Positions 45,672 to 53,560 of a DNA stretch of 64,000 nucleotides are shown piece by piece. Both the position numbers and the translations under genes were made by a program. Numbering within the stretch: the stretch's first letter is position 1; every line of letters begins with the position of its first letter. Origin of the DNA: Hyphomicrobiaceae bacterium (GTDB taxonomy: Bacteria > Pseudomonadota > Alphaproteobacteria > Rhizobiales > Hyphomicrobiaceae); assembly GCA_002919265.1 (NCBI GenBank), contig PKEY01000100.1, forward strand, positions 1-64,000. Reading direction: 5' to 3'. Below the pieces are notes generated by a model. It was not told where the DNA came from. It searched no databases and was given only the letters and a program-made list of their open reading frames with translations.

Positions 45672-46019
45672 ATGACCATCGTACGCCACGAGTCTTCCGA
45701 GATTCTCTCGGATGTCGTTGAGGCCAACGGCTTTGTTTTCACCGCGGGCGTCGTGGCCGACGATCCGAGCGAGGATGCGAAAGGCCAGACGGAGCAGATC
45801 TTGAAGGAGATCGATCGTTTGCTCGGTCTGTGTGGCACCGATAAGAGCAAGATTGTCTCCGCCACGATCTGGGTGACGGACATCCGCAATCGCGATCAGG
45901 TCAACGTCGCATGGCGCGCTTGGACGGGCGGCAAGGATCTGCCTGCGCGTGCCTGCGTGGAGGCGAAGCTCGCCGATCCCCGCCTGCTCGTCGAAATTGC
46001 GGTTATCGCTGTCAAGTAG
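45672..46019 (+). CDS. RidA/YjgF/Rid family protein
   Basis: A 115-residue product with the family pattern: VVEANGFVFTAGVVADDPSEDAKGQTEQILKEID-like N-terminal half, then VSATIWVTDI and ARACVEAKLADPRLLVEIAVIA. RidA enzymes hydrolyse reactive enamine/imine intermediates of PLP enzymes; the Arg at the position of the catalytic residue (ARACVEAKL) is present. The start at 45672 follows GGGAGATG. A terminator hairpin follows the stop. Confidence 0.88.
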   Translation: MTIVRHESSEILSDVVEANGFVFTAGVVADDPSEDAKGQTEQILKEIDRLLGLCGTDKSKIVSATIWVTDIRNRDQVNVAWRAWTGGKDLPARACVEAKLADPRLLVEIAVIAVK

Positions 46020-46031
46020 TGGACGGAAAAA

Positions 46032-46059
46032 CGGGGAGCTCATTGCTCCCCGAATTTTT
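46032..46059 (+). terminator. Rho-independent terminator after the RidA gene
   Basis: CGGGGAGC (46032-46039), loop TCATT, GCTCCCCG (46045-46052), then AATTTTT. It is an 8 bp GC-rich stem with a T-run, 13 bases after the RidA stop and only 12 bases before the next gene's ATG. Confidence 0.8.
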
Positions 46060-46070
46060 CGGTTGAAGCC

Positions 46071-46517
46071 ATGAGCACAAGCCAACGTCAGCCACCAGCC
46101 GTTCGCTCATCCTTCAAGCACTTCCGCGTAATACCGACGCGGTGGATGGACAATGACGTCTATGGCCACGTGAACAATGTGGTTTACTACTCGTACTTCG
46201 ATACGCTCATCAATCGCTACCTGATCGATCCCGGCGGTCTCGATATTCATGCCGGTGAGGTGATCGGCATCGTCGCCGAGACGGGTTGCCGCTTCCATCG
46301 CTCCTTCAGCTACCCTGAGGACATCGACGCTGGGCTCAGGGTGGCGCGGCTCGGCACGTCATCAGTGCGCTACGAGGTTGGCCTGTTCGGCATGGGCGAA
46401 AACGAGGCGCGCGCGGACGGTCACTTCGTCCACGTCTTCGTCGATCGCAAGACTCGCCGGCCTGTTCCGATTCCGCCACGGCTGCGCGAAGCGCTCGCAC
46501 TCCTTGCAGACAGATGA
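46071..46517 (+). CDS. Acyl-CoA thioesterase (4HBT hot-dog family)
   Basis: A 148-residue single hot-dog domain with TRWMDNDVYGHVNNVVYYSYFDT near 24-46, the 4HBT signature with the catalytic Asp, then VAETGCRFHRSFSYPEDIDAGLRV. It probably hydrolyses acyl- or hydroxybenzoyl-CoA; the true substrate is unknown. Its ATG lies just beyond the preceding terminator, so either it is translated from read-through or a promoter lies inside the RidA gene. Confidence 0.86.
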   Translation: MSTSQRQPPAVRSSFKHFRVIPTRWMDNDVYGHVNNVVYYSYFDTLINRYLIDPGGLDIHAGEVIGIVAETGCRFHRSFSYPEDIDAGLRVARLGTSSVRYEVGLFGMGENEARADGHFVHVFVDRKTRRPVPIPPRLREALALLADR

Positions 46518-46873
46518 GCAGGTGCGGCCTCCTGAGGTCGCAGCGTTCGACGATTGTTCGACATTGGCTTTTTACGGGACGGAAAAAGACTATTGTTTAT
46601 TGGGTGGCCAAGCTGCAGCCGTTTTTCCGCATCGCCGTTTACTTTATTGAAATAGCAAAGATTCAGTAGTCTGCCGATTTCGCATTTCGAAATCGAAACC
46701 ACCTGTTGATTTTCTTACTCGGCCGCAGTTATGGTCGAACCGTGGCGGGGAGTGGAAGGTTGGCCAACGGGTGGGGAGCCGAGGGCCGCGTCTACGACCA
46801 TCACCTTTGAACAAGCAGCAAGAACCTGCGCTTTTGGGCACTTCGAGGGGCGAAGTGCGCACGGGGGGAGTGT
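46518..46873 (+). promoter_or_regulatory. AT-rich leader of the wecB group with a perfect palindrome
   Basis: 356 bases without a gene. The base composition falls well below the neighbouring genes between about 46555 and 46735. CGATTTCG (46675-46682), loop CATTT, CGAAATCG (46688-46695) is a perfect 8 bp inverted repeat. TTGATT (46706-46711) with TATGGT (46730-46735) at 18 bases is a possible promoter just after it, which would leave a leader of about 130 bases. The operator idea is inference. Confidence 0.35.
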
Positions 46874-48148
46874 ATGCGCGTAGGCTTGGTCATAGGTACG
46901 CGGCCGGAAGCAATCAAAATGGCTCCGGTCGTTCGGGCGCTCAAGGCACGAGGGGGCATAGCGCCCATTGTCATTTCGACGGGCCAACACCAGCAATTGG
47001 TGGAGACAATTCTGGAGTTTTTCGACATCAAGCCCGATTATAATTTGGGTTTGATGCCGAAAAGCGGCTCGCTCAATTCGCTTTATGCAAACATCGTAGA
47101 GCGACTCGACAATCTTTTCCCCGAGTTGAATCTGGATCTTCTGGTTGTGCAGGGGGACACGACGTCAGCGACGGCGGCAGCGCACGCTGCGTTCTACCGT
47201 AAGCTCAAGGTGGCACACGTTGAGGCAGGGCTGCGGACGGGACGGCTCGACTCTCCTTGGCCCGAGGAGTGGCATCGGCGGGTGATTGCGGTCAGCAGCA
47301 ATATTCATTTCGCTCCGACGCCGGCGGCTCGATCCTGTCTGATAAGAGAGGGTGTTCCAACCGAAAACGTTATCGTCACAGGGAACACTGTTATCGACGC
47401 GCTTCTTTCAGTGGTTTTGCGCTTGCGAACTGACGCGGCCTTGAAGGCGCAGCTTGATGCCCAGTTCGATTTTCTGGCGGGGACGGAAAAAATTCTTCTT
47501 GTCACGATTCATCGTCGCGAGAATTTCGGCGCGGGTGTCGAAAATGTGTGCCGAGCGCTGAAGTCCTTAGCCCGCAGAGGCGATGTGAAAATCGTCCTTC
47601 CGGTTCATCCAAACCCAAATGTTAAGGCCCAAGTTCTGAGATTTCTTTCAGGCTTGAAGAACATCCATCTCATTCCGCCGGCGGATTACGTCGAGTTTGT
47701 CTATCTTATGGAGCGCAGCGACCTGATCCTGACGGACTCCGGCGGTGTGCAGGAAGAGGCGCCTAGTCTCAACAAGCCGGTTTTCATCCTGAGAAACACA
47801 ACGGAGCGTTCCGAAGCCGTGGCTGCTGGCGTTGCACAGCTGATCGGAACGCAGACCGAAAAGATCGTGAAGGCCGTCTCTGATTTTCTCGACGGAAGGA
47901 ACACGATCATTCGCGGCGGGGCTAATCCATTTGGTGATGGACGAGCTGCCGAGCGGATTGCGGAGTTTATTGCGTCCGGCCACTGGCGGCAGGCCCCAAG
48001 TGCAAGATTAATCACTCTTCCGGGCCGGAAGCCGCGACGGCCGCGTTTTCAACGCGTACCTCTGCAAATACTGGCAGGGAAAAACACGCTCTCAACTCGC
48101 GCTCGGGGTTTCACGGTTGGTAGCGGGGAGGGTGCCGGGCGGGCTTAG
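46874..48148 (+). CDS. wecB: Non-hydrolysing UDP-N-acetylglucosamine 2-epimerase
   Basis: It interconverts UDP-GlcNAc and UDP-ManNAc. The 424-residue product has the family landmarks: GTRPEAIKMAPVVRAL at the start, VQGDTTSATAAA near 95, HVEAGLRTG near 115-123, SPWPEEWHRR near 128-137, HRRENFG near 213 and DSGGVQEEAPSLNKPVFILR near 285. The usual PEExNR reads PEEWHRR, with Asn replaced by His beside the kept Glu and Arg. About 55 extra basic residues end the protein. It starts a group with an outer-membrane barrel and a GT2 enzyme. GGGGGGAG precedes the ATG. Confidence 0.9.
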   Translation: MRVGLVIGTRPEAIKMAPVVRALKARGGIAPIVISTGQHQQLVETILEFFDIKPDYNLGLMPKSGSLNSLYANIVERLDNLFPELNLDLLVVQGDTTSATAAAHAAFYRKLKVAHVEAGLRTGRLDSPWPEEWHRRVIAVSSNIHFAPTPAARSCLIREGVPTENVIVTGNTVIDALLSVVLRLRTDAALKAQLDAQFDFLAGTEKILLVTIHRRENFGAGVENVCRALKSLARRGDVKIVLPVHPNPNVKAQVLRFLSGLKNIHLIPPADYVEFVYLMERSDLILTDSGGVQEEAPSLNKPVFILRNTTERSEAVAAGVAQLIGTQTEKIVKAVSDFLDGRNTIIRGGANPFGDGRAAERIAEFIASGHWRQAPSARLITLPGRKPRRPRFQRVPLQILAGKNTLSTRARGFTVGSGEGAGRA

Positions 48149-48199
48149 GGGCACTGAACTACGGGTCGGGGCTCGTCCGGCATTCTGTGGGCTTGTGAA

Positions 48200-48997
48200 A
48201 TGCGTACCAAGTTCTCGTGTGTATGTGCGCTTCTCGCGTGCGTTCTGTTGAATTCAATCGCCTTCGCTGATGAAAAGGCCGGCGTCCGCTCCGAAATCAC
48301 CACAGTCTTCGGCTATTACGGAGTAACACACGGCCTGTCGGATCGCCGCTTTGCTACAGCTTGGGGTAACGCCTATCTCAGCAGCGGGTTGGGCGCCCAT
48401 GCCGAAGTGCACTTCATGGACCGCGAAGAAACCGCGAGTTACTTTGCGGGCGGGCTTTCGTGGAGTGGCACGAGTACGTCCCTGCGCGGATGGCTTGGGA
48501 CCAGCACAGGGAACGACGATATTCTTCCGGAGCTTTATGCGCGTATTGAAGGCATCTGGCGGAGCAGCGCAGAAACCGGGTTTGTCGTCAGCCCAGCCGC
48601 AACCTATCGCAAGTTTCGTAATGGGGCCGAGGAAGCGATTGTCGAAGCGGACATTGCAAAATACTATCCGCTGACAACGGGCTATCTCATCCTCAACACT
48701 TTCGGCCGGGTGCTTTTCATTGATCCCGGCGATCATGTCACTGCATCGTTTGGGGCAGGGGTTACGTACGCGCAATCGCGCAAAGTTGCGATTGGCGTTA
48801 CCGTCGAAGCCGGTCGCGCTACCTACGATGGAATGCTCGTACCATCGACATTTGATGAGCCCTACGTCAGTCTCCGCCCACACGTTTCCTTCTACATAAC
48901 AGACAAGGCAGAGGTCGTGGGGCTGCTCGAATACAGCAGCCGTCAGTCCTACGATCTTTACGGTGGCTACGTCGGACTGAAGCTGTACTTCGACTGA
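48200..48997 (+). CDS. Outer-membrane beta-barrel protein, YaiO-like
   Basis: A 265-residue product with a signal peptide (residues 1-23, CVCALLACVLLNSIAFADE). It has repeated amphipathic strands with aromatic girdles and ends GGYVGLKLYFD with an aromatic near the C-terminus, as in outer-membrane barrels. Features such as RFATAWGNAYLSSGLGAHAE and YPLTTGYLILNTFGRVLF fit the YaiO-type barrel family, which in E. coli sits beside a GT2 glycosyltransferase (yaiP-yaiO). The likely role is polysaccharide export or binding; inference from context. No Shine-Dalgarno is obvious. Confidence 0.65.
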   Translation: MRTKFSCVCALLACVLLNSIAFADEKAGVRSEITTVFGYYGVTHGLSDRRFATAWGNAYLSSGLGAHAEVHFMDREETASYFAGGLSWSGTSTSLRGWLGTSTGNDDILPELYARIEGIWRSSAETGFVVSPAATYRKFRNGAEEAIVEADIAKYYPLTTGYLILNTFGRVLFIDPGDHVTASFGAGVTYAQSRKVAIGVTVEAGRATYDGMLVPSTFDEPYVSLRPHVSFYITDKAEVVGLLEYSSRQSYDLYGGYVGLKLYFD

Positions 48998-49037
48998 CGC
49001 CAATTCTTTCGAGAAAGCAGTAGTTCGATTTTGGCCA

Positions 49038-50291
49038 ATGGTGATCGGTCAAATTCTTATTCTGCTGGCGACAATCCTGGCAGTTGCGCTTTCCTGTCGC
49101 CAGTTCCTTTTCGCGTGGCGGGTGATCCACCAGGGGGGTACGTTTGATCGGTCCGACGACCAAAACGCGTTCGATGAGACTGAATGGCCCGATGTCGCCA
49201 TTCTCATTCCGGCGCACAACGAAGAGCGCGTTTTGGCGGGCTGCCTCAAGGCGATGTGTGCGCTCGATTATCCCGTAGATAAGCTCTCGATCGTCGTCAT
49301 CGACGATAGATCAACGGACCTGACATATACGATCGCCAAGGAATTTGCGGAGATGGACAAGCGGGTCCGCGTGATCCGGCGACCCGAAAATGCGGTCCCA
49401 GGCAAGGCAGCCGCGATCCTTGACGGTATGACGGCATCAAAATCGGAAATTCTAGTCTTATTCGATGCCGACTATTTGCCTCCACCGAGCTTGCTGAAAC
49501 ACCTCGTTGCGCCATTTGCGGATCCCCAAGTGGGGGCAACGATGGGCCGCGTCGTTCCAGCGAATACGGATCGCGGCTTACTGACGAGGTTACTCGATCT
49601 TGAACGCCGGGCTGGTTATGCGGTGGATCAGAACGCACGCGAGCTGTTGGGACTTGCTCCGCAGTTTGGGGGTACCGTCGGCGGCATTCGGCGGGCGGCA
49701 CTTGAGAGTGTGGGAGGATGGCCTACAGGGCACCTCGCCGAGGACACGGACCTCACATTTCGCCTCGTGCTAGCAAATTGGCGCGTCAAATATCTCAATG
49801 ACGCCCGGTGCTATGAGGAAGTGCCGGAGGATTGGGTCGCGCGCTTCCGACAGGTCCGACGTTGGGCCTACGGACACAATCAATGTCTGATCAGCTATTT
49901 TGGCGAGGTGCTGCGCGCTCCGCGGCTTACGTTGGCGCAGAGGATGGATGGCGCATTATTGCTGCTTATTTATCTCTTTCCCCTGTTCGTGCTCGTAAGC
50001 ATTTTCGCGCTTATCCCATTTACCGCGTTCGCCGGAAACGGGATTGTCTCGCGAGTGCTTATCTGGCTCGCGCCCGTCTTATCGATCGCAATGCTTGCGC
50101 CCTACAGCCAGATCATGGTTGCCGCTGTCTGTGACGGACAACCTCACGTACTTCGAGCGTTGCCTCTACTTTTCATTTCCTCCTGTGTGTCGCTTTTGGC
50201 GGCGAGTGCAGGTGTAATTTTGCTGGCACGGAACCTCTCGATGGGGTTGGCGCCGGGCTGGGACAAGACGCGGCGATACAGAACCACCTAG
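49038..50291 (+). CDS. Processive family 2 glycosyltransferase, membrane-bound
   Basis: A 417-residue product with one N-terminal membrane helix, the GT2 catalytic domain and about four C-terminal membrane helices. Catalytic landmarks are VVIDDRSTD near 86-94, LFDADYLPPP near 140-149 (DxD), AEDTDLTFRL near 234 and RQVRRWAYGHNQ near 271 (QxxRW), the signature of polymer-forming synthases. With WecB upstream the donor could be UDP-GlcNAc or UDP-ManNAc. It shares its overall plan with YaiP/NfrB/PgaC-type enzymes but has no visible c-di-GMP-binding domain. Confidence 0.86.
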   Translation: MVIGQILILLATILAVALSCRQFLFAWRVIHQGGTFDRSDDQNAFDETEWPDVAILIPAHNEERVLAGCLKAMCALDYPVDKLSIVVIDDRSTDLTYTIAKEFAEMDKRVRVIRRPENAVPGKAAAILDGMTASKSEILVLFDADYLPPPSLLKHLVAPFADPQVGATMGRVVPANTDRGLLTRLLDLERRAGYAVDQNARELLGLAPQFGGTVGGIRRAALESVGGWPTGHLAEDTDLTFRLVLANWRVKYLNDARCYEEVPEDWVARFRQVRRWAYGHNQCLISYFGEVLRAPRLTLAQRMDGALLLLIYLFPLFVLVSIFALIPFTAFAGNGIVSRVLIWLAPVLSIAMLAPYSQIMVAAVCDGQPHVLRALPLLFISSCVSLLAASAGVILLARNLSMGLAPGWDKTRRYRTT

Positions 50292-51098
50292 ATGGTCGCT
50301 CACATGCCCAGCGCAGAACTATGGCGAACACTCTTCCTTTTGGCCGCCTACTTTGGTGCCTTGGCTGCCTTCTTCGCCTGGTGCAGCCGAAGCAGGCTAC
50401 GTTGTGTGCTGCCTTTGGATCCAAGGCGCGGATCGGGGTTTGAACAGAACAGCCTGCCGGGATGGCCGTACGTTCTTTTTCCTTCTTTTCTGGCTGTCGG
50501 TGTGATCAGCGCGGAAGCAGCAATTTCACTTTATGTCGCGGAGATAATTATCCCGGGTCTGAAATGTTCAACAATTTTCTGGTCATTTGTGGAATGCACC
50601 CAAGATGAGCTGGTTAATGTTGACGTTTGCGGGCCGGCAATAGTCTCGATTGGCAGTGTCGCTGTTTATCTCGCGGCCCGTTTTTCCATAAAAGAGCGGC
50701 CAGCTTTTCCTTCAATCCTGTTCGCTTGCGGTCTGCTCCTATTCGGCGCTGTATGCGACGTTCTGAGCGCGATCAGCAATCCGGCAAACGTGACGCTTCT
50801 TCTCCAATTGGCCATGTCCGTACAGCTAACCGCGGGCGCGGGCTTTCTGTTCTCGCTGATGATCCTCCGGCCAAGCTCTTTCCTTATGGCGGCCTGCGGT
50901 CTCGTTGCCTATCTGGTGAGCGCAGCTGTCAGGACTCTCGGTTTTGCGGCGACGCTTTCAATGGCGAAGTTTCTTCCGGCTGCCTCCGGTACCGCATTAT
51001 GGATCGCTCTGATGATCTTGCCTGGCATGGCAACGGCGCTGGCGCCCGCGGCAGTGATGGGCGTCGCGTTGGCGCAGCGCCGCTATCGTGAAGGCTAG
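50292..51098 (+). CDS. Polytopic membrane protein of unknown function in the glycan group
   Basis: A 268-residue protein with about seven membrane segments (WRTLFLLAAYFGALAAFFAWC, VLFPSFLAVGVISAEAAISL, AIVSIGSVAVYLAARF, ILFACGLLLFGAVCDVLSAI and others). Its ATG follows the glycosyltransferase stop with no gap, so the two are co-translated. Two Cys residues (LKCSTIFWSFVECTQDELVNVDVCG) lie in one non-membrane loop. No family is recognised. It could help polymer translocation or modification. Its 3' end overlaps the convergent SMP-30 gene by 4 bases. Confidence 0.68.
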   Translation: MVAHMPSAELWRTLFLLAAYFGALAAFFAWCSRSRLRCVLPLDPRRGSGFEQNSLPGWPYVLFPSFLAVGVISAEAAISLYVAEIIIPGLKCSTIFWSFVECTQDELVNVDVCGPAIVSIGSVAVYLAARFSIKERPAFPSILFACGLLLFGAVCDVLSAISNPANVTLLLQLAMSVQLTAGAGFLFSLMILRPSSFLMAACGLVAYLVSAAVRTLGFAATLSMAKFLPAASGTALWIALMILPGMATALAPAAVMGVALAQRRYREG

Positions 51099-52075
51099 CC
51101 GCCGAGAACGCCTTGCGTGTTGACATAAAGTGCGTACACGGACTGGCTCGCCGCCATGAAAAGGCGATTGCGCTTTAGCCCGCCGAAGCAGAGGTTCGCG
51201 CACCGTTCCGGTAAGGCAATCCGGCCGATTGGTTTGCCATCAGGTGCAAAGACCATCACGCCGTCGAGCTCCGGTGAGCCCATGCCCCATCCGCACCAAA
51301 GATTGCCGTCAATATCGCACCGCATGCCGTCGGGCGTGCCGGGGCCAGCATCGATGAGCACCCGCTTGTTCGCGAGCTTTCGACCGCCATCCACGACATC
51401 GTAGGCGAGGATCTTGCGGTTGGGAATGCCGCGACTTTCGACGATGTAGAGAATGGATTCATCAGGCGAGAAGCATAGGCCGTTGGGTCCAAGCACGCCT
51501 TCGGCGACCACCGTCGCCTCGCGTGTTTCCGGATCGAGACGATAGACGTTCGCCTCCAGTTCGGGCGTCGCCTTGTGGCCCTCGTAATGGCCGAGAATGC
51601 CGAACACCGGATCGGTGAACCAAATAGTCCCATCAGATTTCACGACGACGTCGTTCGGCGAGTTGAGACGCTTTCCGTTGAAGCTGTCTATCAATACCGT
51701 GATGGTGCCGTCATACTCCGTGCGCGTTATTCTGCGCCCGCCGTGCTCGCAGGTAATAAGCCGCCCTTGCCGATCGCGCGTGTTGCCGTTGGCGTAGTTT
51801 GATGGCTTGCGAAAGATGCTGACCGCGCCTGTTTCCTCCTCCCATTTCAGAATGCGGTCGTTGGGAATGTCGCTCCAGAGCAGGAAGCGCCCGTCGCCGA
51901 ACCAGACGGGGCCCTCCGCCCAACGGCATCCGGTGGCAATCCGTTCGACCGCAGCTGTCTTGAGCCAGTAGTTCTCGAAGCGGGGATCGAGCGGAATGAT
52001 GGCTGGGTCGGGGTAGCGCGTCGCAGGGCGCCAACCGTCGGCGAAGTCCGGTCCATTCGTCGAATTATTGGGCAT
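51095..52075 (-). CDS. SMP-30/gluconolactonase/LRE family protein
   Basis: A 326-residue six-bladed beta-propeller. Metal ligands are seen in WAEGPVWFGDG (Glu), NSPNDVVVKSDGTIWFTDP (Asn) and the Asp region PDGMRCDIDGNLW. Family members hydrolyse sugar or organic lactones with a bound divalent ion. GGGAGGAA precedes the ATG at 52075; upstream in-frame codons to 52165 lack a ribosome site. No export signal is seen, so it is cytoplasmic. The neighbours do not define the substrate. Confidence 0.87.
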   Translation of the reverse strand: MPNNSTNGPDFADGWRPATRYPDPAIIPLDPRFENYWLKTAAVERIATGCRWAEGPVWFGDGRFLLWSDIPNDRILKWEEETGAVSIFRKPSNYANGNTRDRQGRLITCEHGGRRITRTEYDGTITVLIDSFNGKRLNSPNDVVVKSDGTIWFTDPVFGILGHYEGHKATPELEANVYRLDPETREATVVAEGVLGPNGLCFSPDESILYIVESRGIPNRKILAYDVVDGGRKLANKRVLIDAGPGTPDGMRCDIDGNLWCGWGMGSPELDGVMVFAPDGKPIGRIALPERCANLCFGGLKRNRLFMAASQSVYALYVNTQGVLGG

Positions 52076-52230
52076 GGGTAACGTTCCTCCCGTTATCGCT
52101 GGGACAGAATAGCATGTCGGCTGGTCGTGCGCGTGTTTGGAAACGGTCCAAAGAGAGCCATTCAATCCGACAACGGAGAATTCTCGACCGACGATCGACG
52201 GGCGGTACGTCTCATAGCTCTTCTGAAATC

Positions 52231-52298
52231 AGAATAATTCTAATCAGAATAGATAAGAACAATTCTAATTATAAATGGGATTGGCGCTGATTAAATCA
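52231..52298. promoter_or_regulatory. Two Irr/ICE-like iron boxes plus a third palindrome upstream of the iron-binding protein gene
   Basis: AGAATAATTCT (52231-52241) and AGAACAATTCT (52256-52266) both fit AGAA-N3-TTCT, the core of the iron control element bound by the regulator Irr in Hyphomicrobiales. Their centres are 25 bases apart. TGATTAAATCA (52288-52298) is a third palindrome. TATAAA at 52270-52275 is a possible -10. The island is very AT-rich against the GC-rich surroundings. Motif match by eye only. Confidence 0.5.
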
Positions 52299-52427
52299 AA
52301 ACTATTCTTGTATTTCCTCCATTAGTCTTGACAATTGACAGAGCATTGCGCAATTCCACACCCGTGCCGAAGCTTTTCGGCGCTCGGTCCGATACGGGGC
52401 CTTGAACCCCGCACATTGGAGGCAAAC

Positions 52428-53483
52428 ATGAAGGCTTTGATGACGCGCGCCGCATGGCTGCGCGGTTTCGCGCCAATCGCGCTCTCCCTCGCAGTTTGCA
52501 CCGCTTCTTCCGTAGCCGCGAAAGCTGACGGCGAAGTCAATGTCTATTCGTACCGTGAACCGGGTCTTATTGACCCGCTCATGAAGGCGTTCACGGAAAA
52601 GACCGGCATCAAGGTCAACGTGGTTTATTCGAGCAGCGGGCTCAATGAGCGCCTTGCTGCGGAGGGTCGCAACAGCCCAGCGGATCTTCTGTTCACCGTC
52701 GATATCGGGCGCCTCAGCGAAGCGAAGGACATGGGCCTGACACAGCCCGTGAAGACCGAGGCGCTGGAGAAGGCGATTCCCGCTCCCTATCGCGACAGTG
52801 AAGGCCACTGGTACGGCCTTACGCTGCGCTCGCGTGTCGTCTACGCCTCGAAGGAGCGCGTGCCGCAAGACACCATTACTTATGAAGAGCTCGCCGATCC
52901 CAAGTGGAAGGGCAAGATCTGCTCGCGCTCAGGCAAGCACCAATACAACATTTCGCTTATTGCCTCGATGATCGCCCACCTGGGTGAGGCCGAGGCCGAG
53001 AAGTGGCTAAGAGGTGTCAAGGAGAACCTGGCCCATCGCCCGGCTGGTGGCGATCGTGAGCAGGCGCGCGACGTATACTCCGGCAAGTGCGATCTCGCGA
53101 TCGGCAACACATACTACGTTGCGCTGATGCTCAAGAATCCGGAGCAGAAGGCATGGGCGGAGTCGATCAAGGTTCTGTTCCCGAACGCCAATGACCGGGG
53201 CAGCCACGTCAACATCTCCGGCATGGCGCTGACGAAATACGCGCCCAACAAGGAAAACGCGATCAAGCTGATGGAATTCCTCGCGTCGCCGGAAGCCCAG
53301 GGCATCTACGCGCAGGCGAACAACGAGTATCCTATCAGCTCGGAAGTTGAACCGTCTGAGGTCGTCAAGTCCTGGGGCAAGCTCAATCCTGACAAGCTGC
53401 CCATCGAGGAAATCGCAAAGCTGCGCAAGAAGGCTGCCGAACTCGTTGATAAAGTCGATTTCGACGCAGGGCCATCCTCCTGA
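52428..53483 (+). CDS. Ferric iron ABC transporter substrate-binding protein (FbpA/FutA type)
   Basis: A 351-residue periplasmic protein with a 37-residue signal (ending SSVAAKADG). The mature part opens EVNVYSYREPGLIDPLMKAF and has VVYSSSGLNERLAAEGRNSPADLLFTVD. The iron-binding adjacent tyrosines are in CDLAIGNTYYVALML near 228-229. This is the FutA/FbpA class that binds Fe(III). TTGGAGG precedes the ATG at 52428. Permease and ATPase genes are not next to it in this window. Iron-box-like sites at 52231-52298 suggest iron control. Confidence 0.9.
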   Translation: MKALMTRAAWLRGFAPIALSLAVCTASSVAAKADGEVNVYSYREPGLIDPLMKAFTEKTGIKVNVVYSSSGLNERLAAEGRNSPADLLFTVDIGRLSEAKDMGLTQPVKTEALEKAIPAPYRDSEGHWYGLTLRSRVVYASKERVPQDTITYEELADPKWKGKICSRSGKHQYNISLIASMIAHLGEAEAEKWLRGVKENLAHRPAGGDREQARDVYSGKCDLAIGNTYYVALMLKNPEQKAWAESIKVLFPNANDRGSHVNISGMALTKYAPNKENAIKLMEFLASPEAQGIYAQANNEYPISSEVEPSEVVKSWGKLNPDKLPIEEIAKLRKKAAELVDKVDFDAGPSS

Positions 53484-53496
53484 GATCGGCGTACTT

Positions 53497-53526
53497 CACG
53501 GGAGCGGTTCGCATGCCGCTCCCGTG
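53497..53526 (+). terminator. 11 bp hairpin after the iron-binding protein gene
   Basis: CACGGGAGCGG (53497-53507), loop of 8, CCGCTCCCGTG (53516-53526), starting 14 bases after the stop. There is no T-run, so it may stabilise the upstream mRNA or limit read-through into the cysteine-rich gene. Confidence 0.5.
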
Positions 53527-53560
53527 CACCTGCGGGATGAGCGAACAATAACCAAGACCA

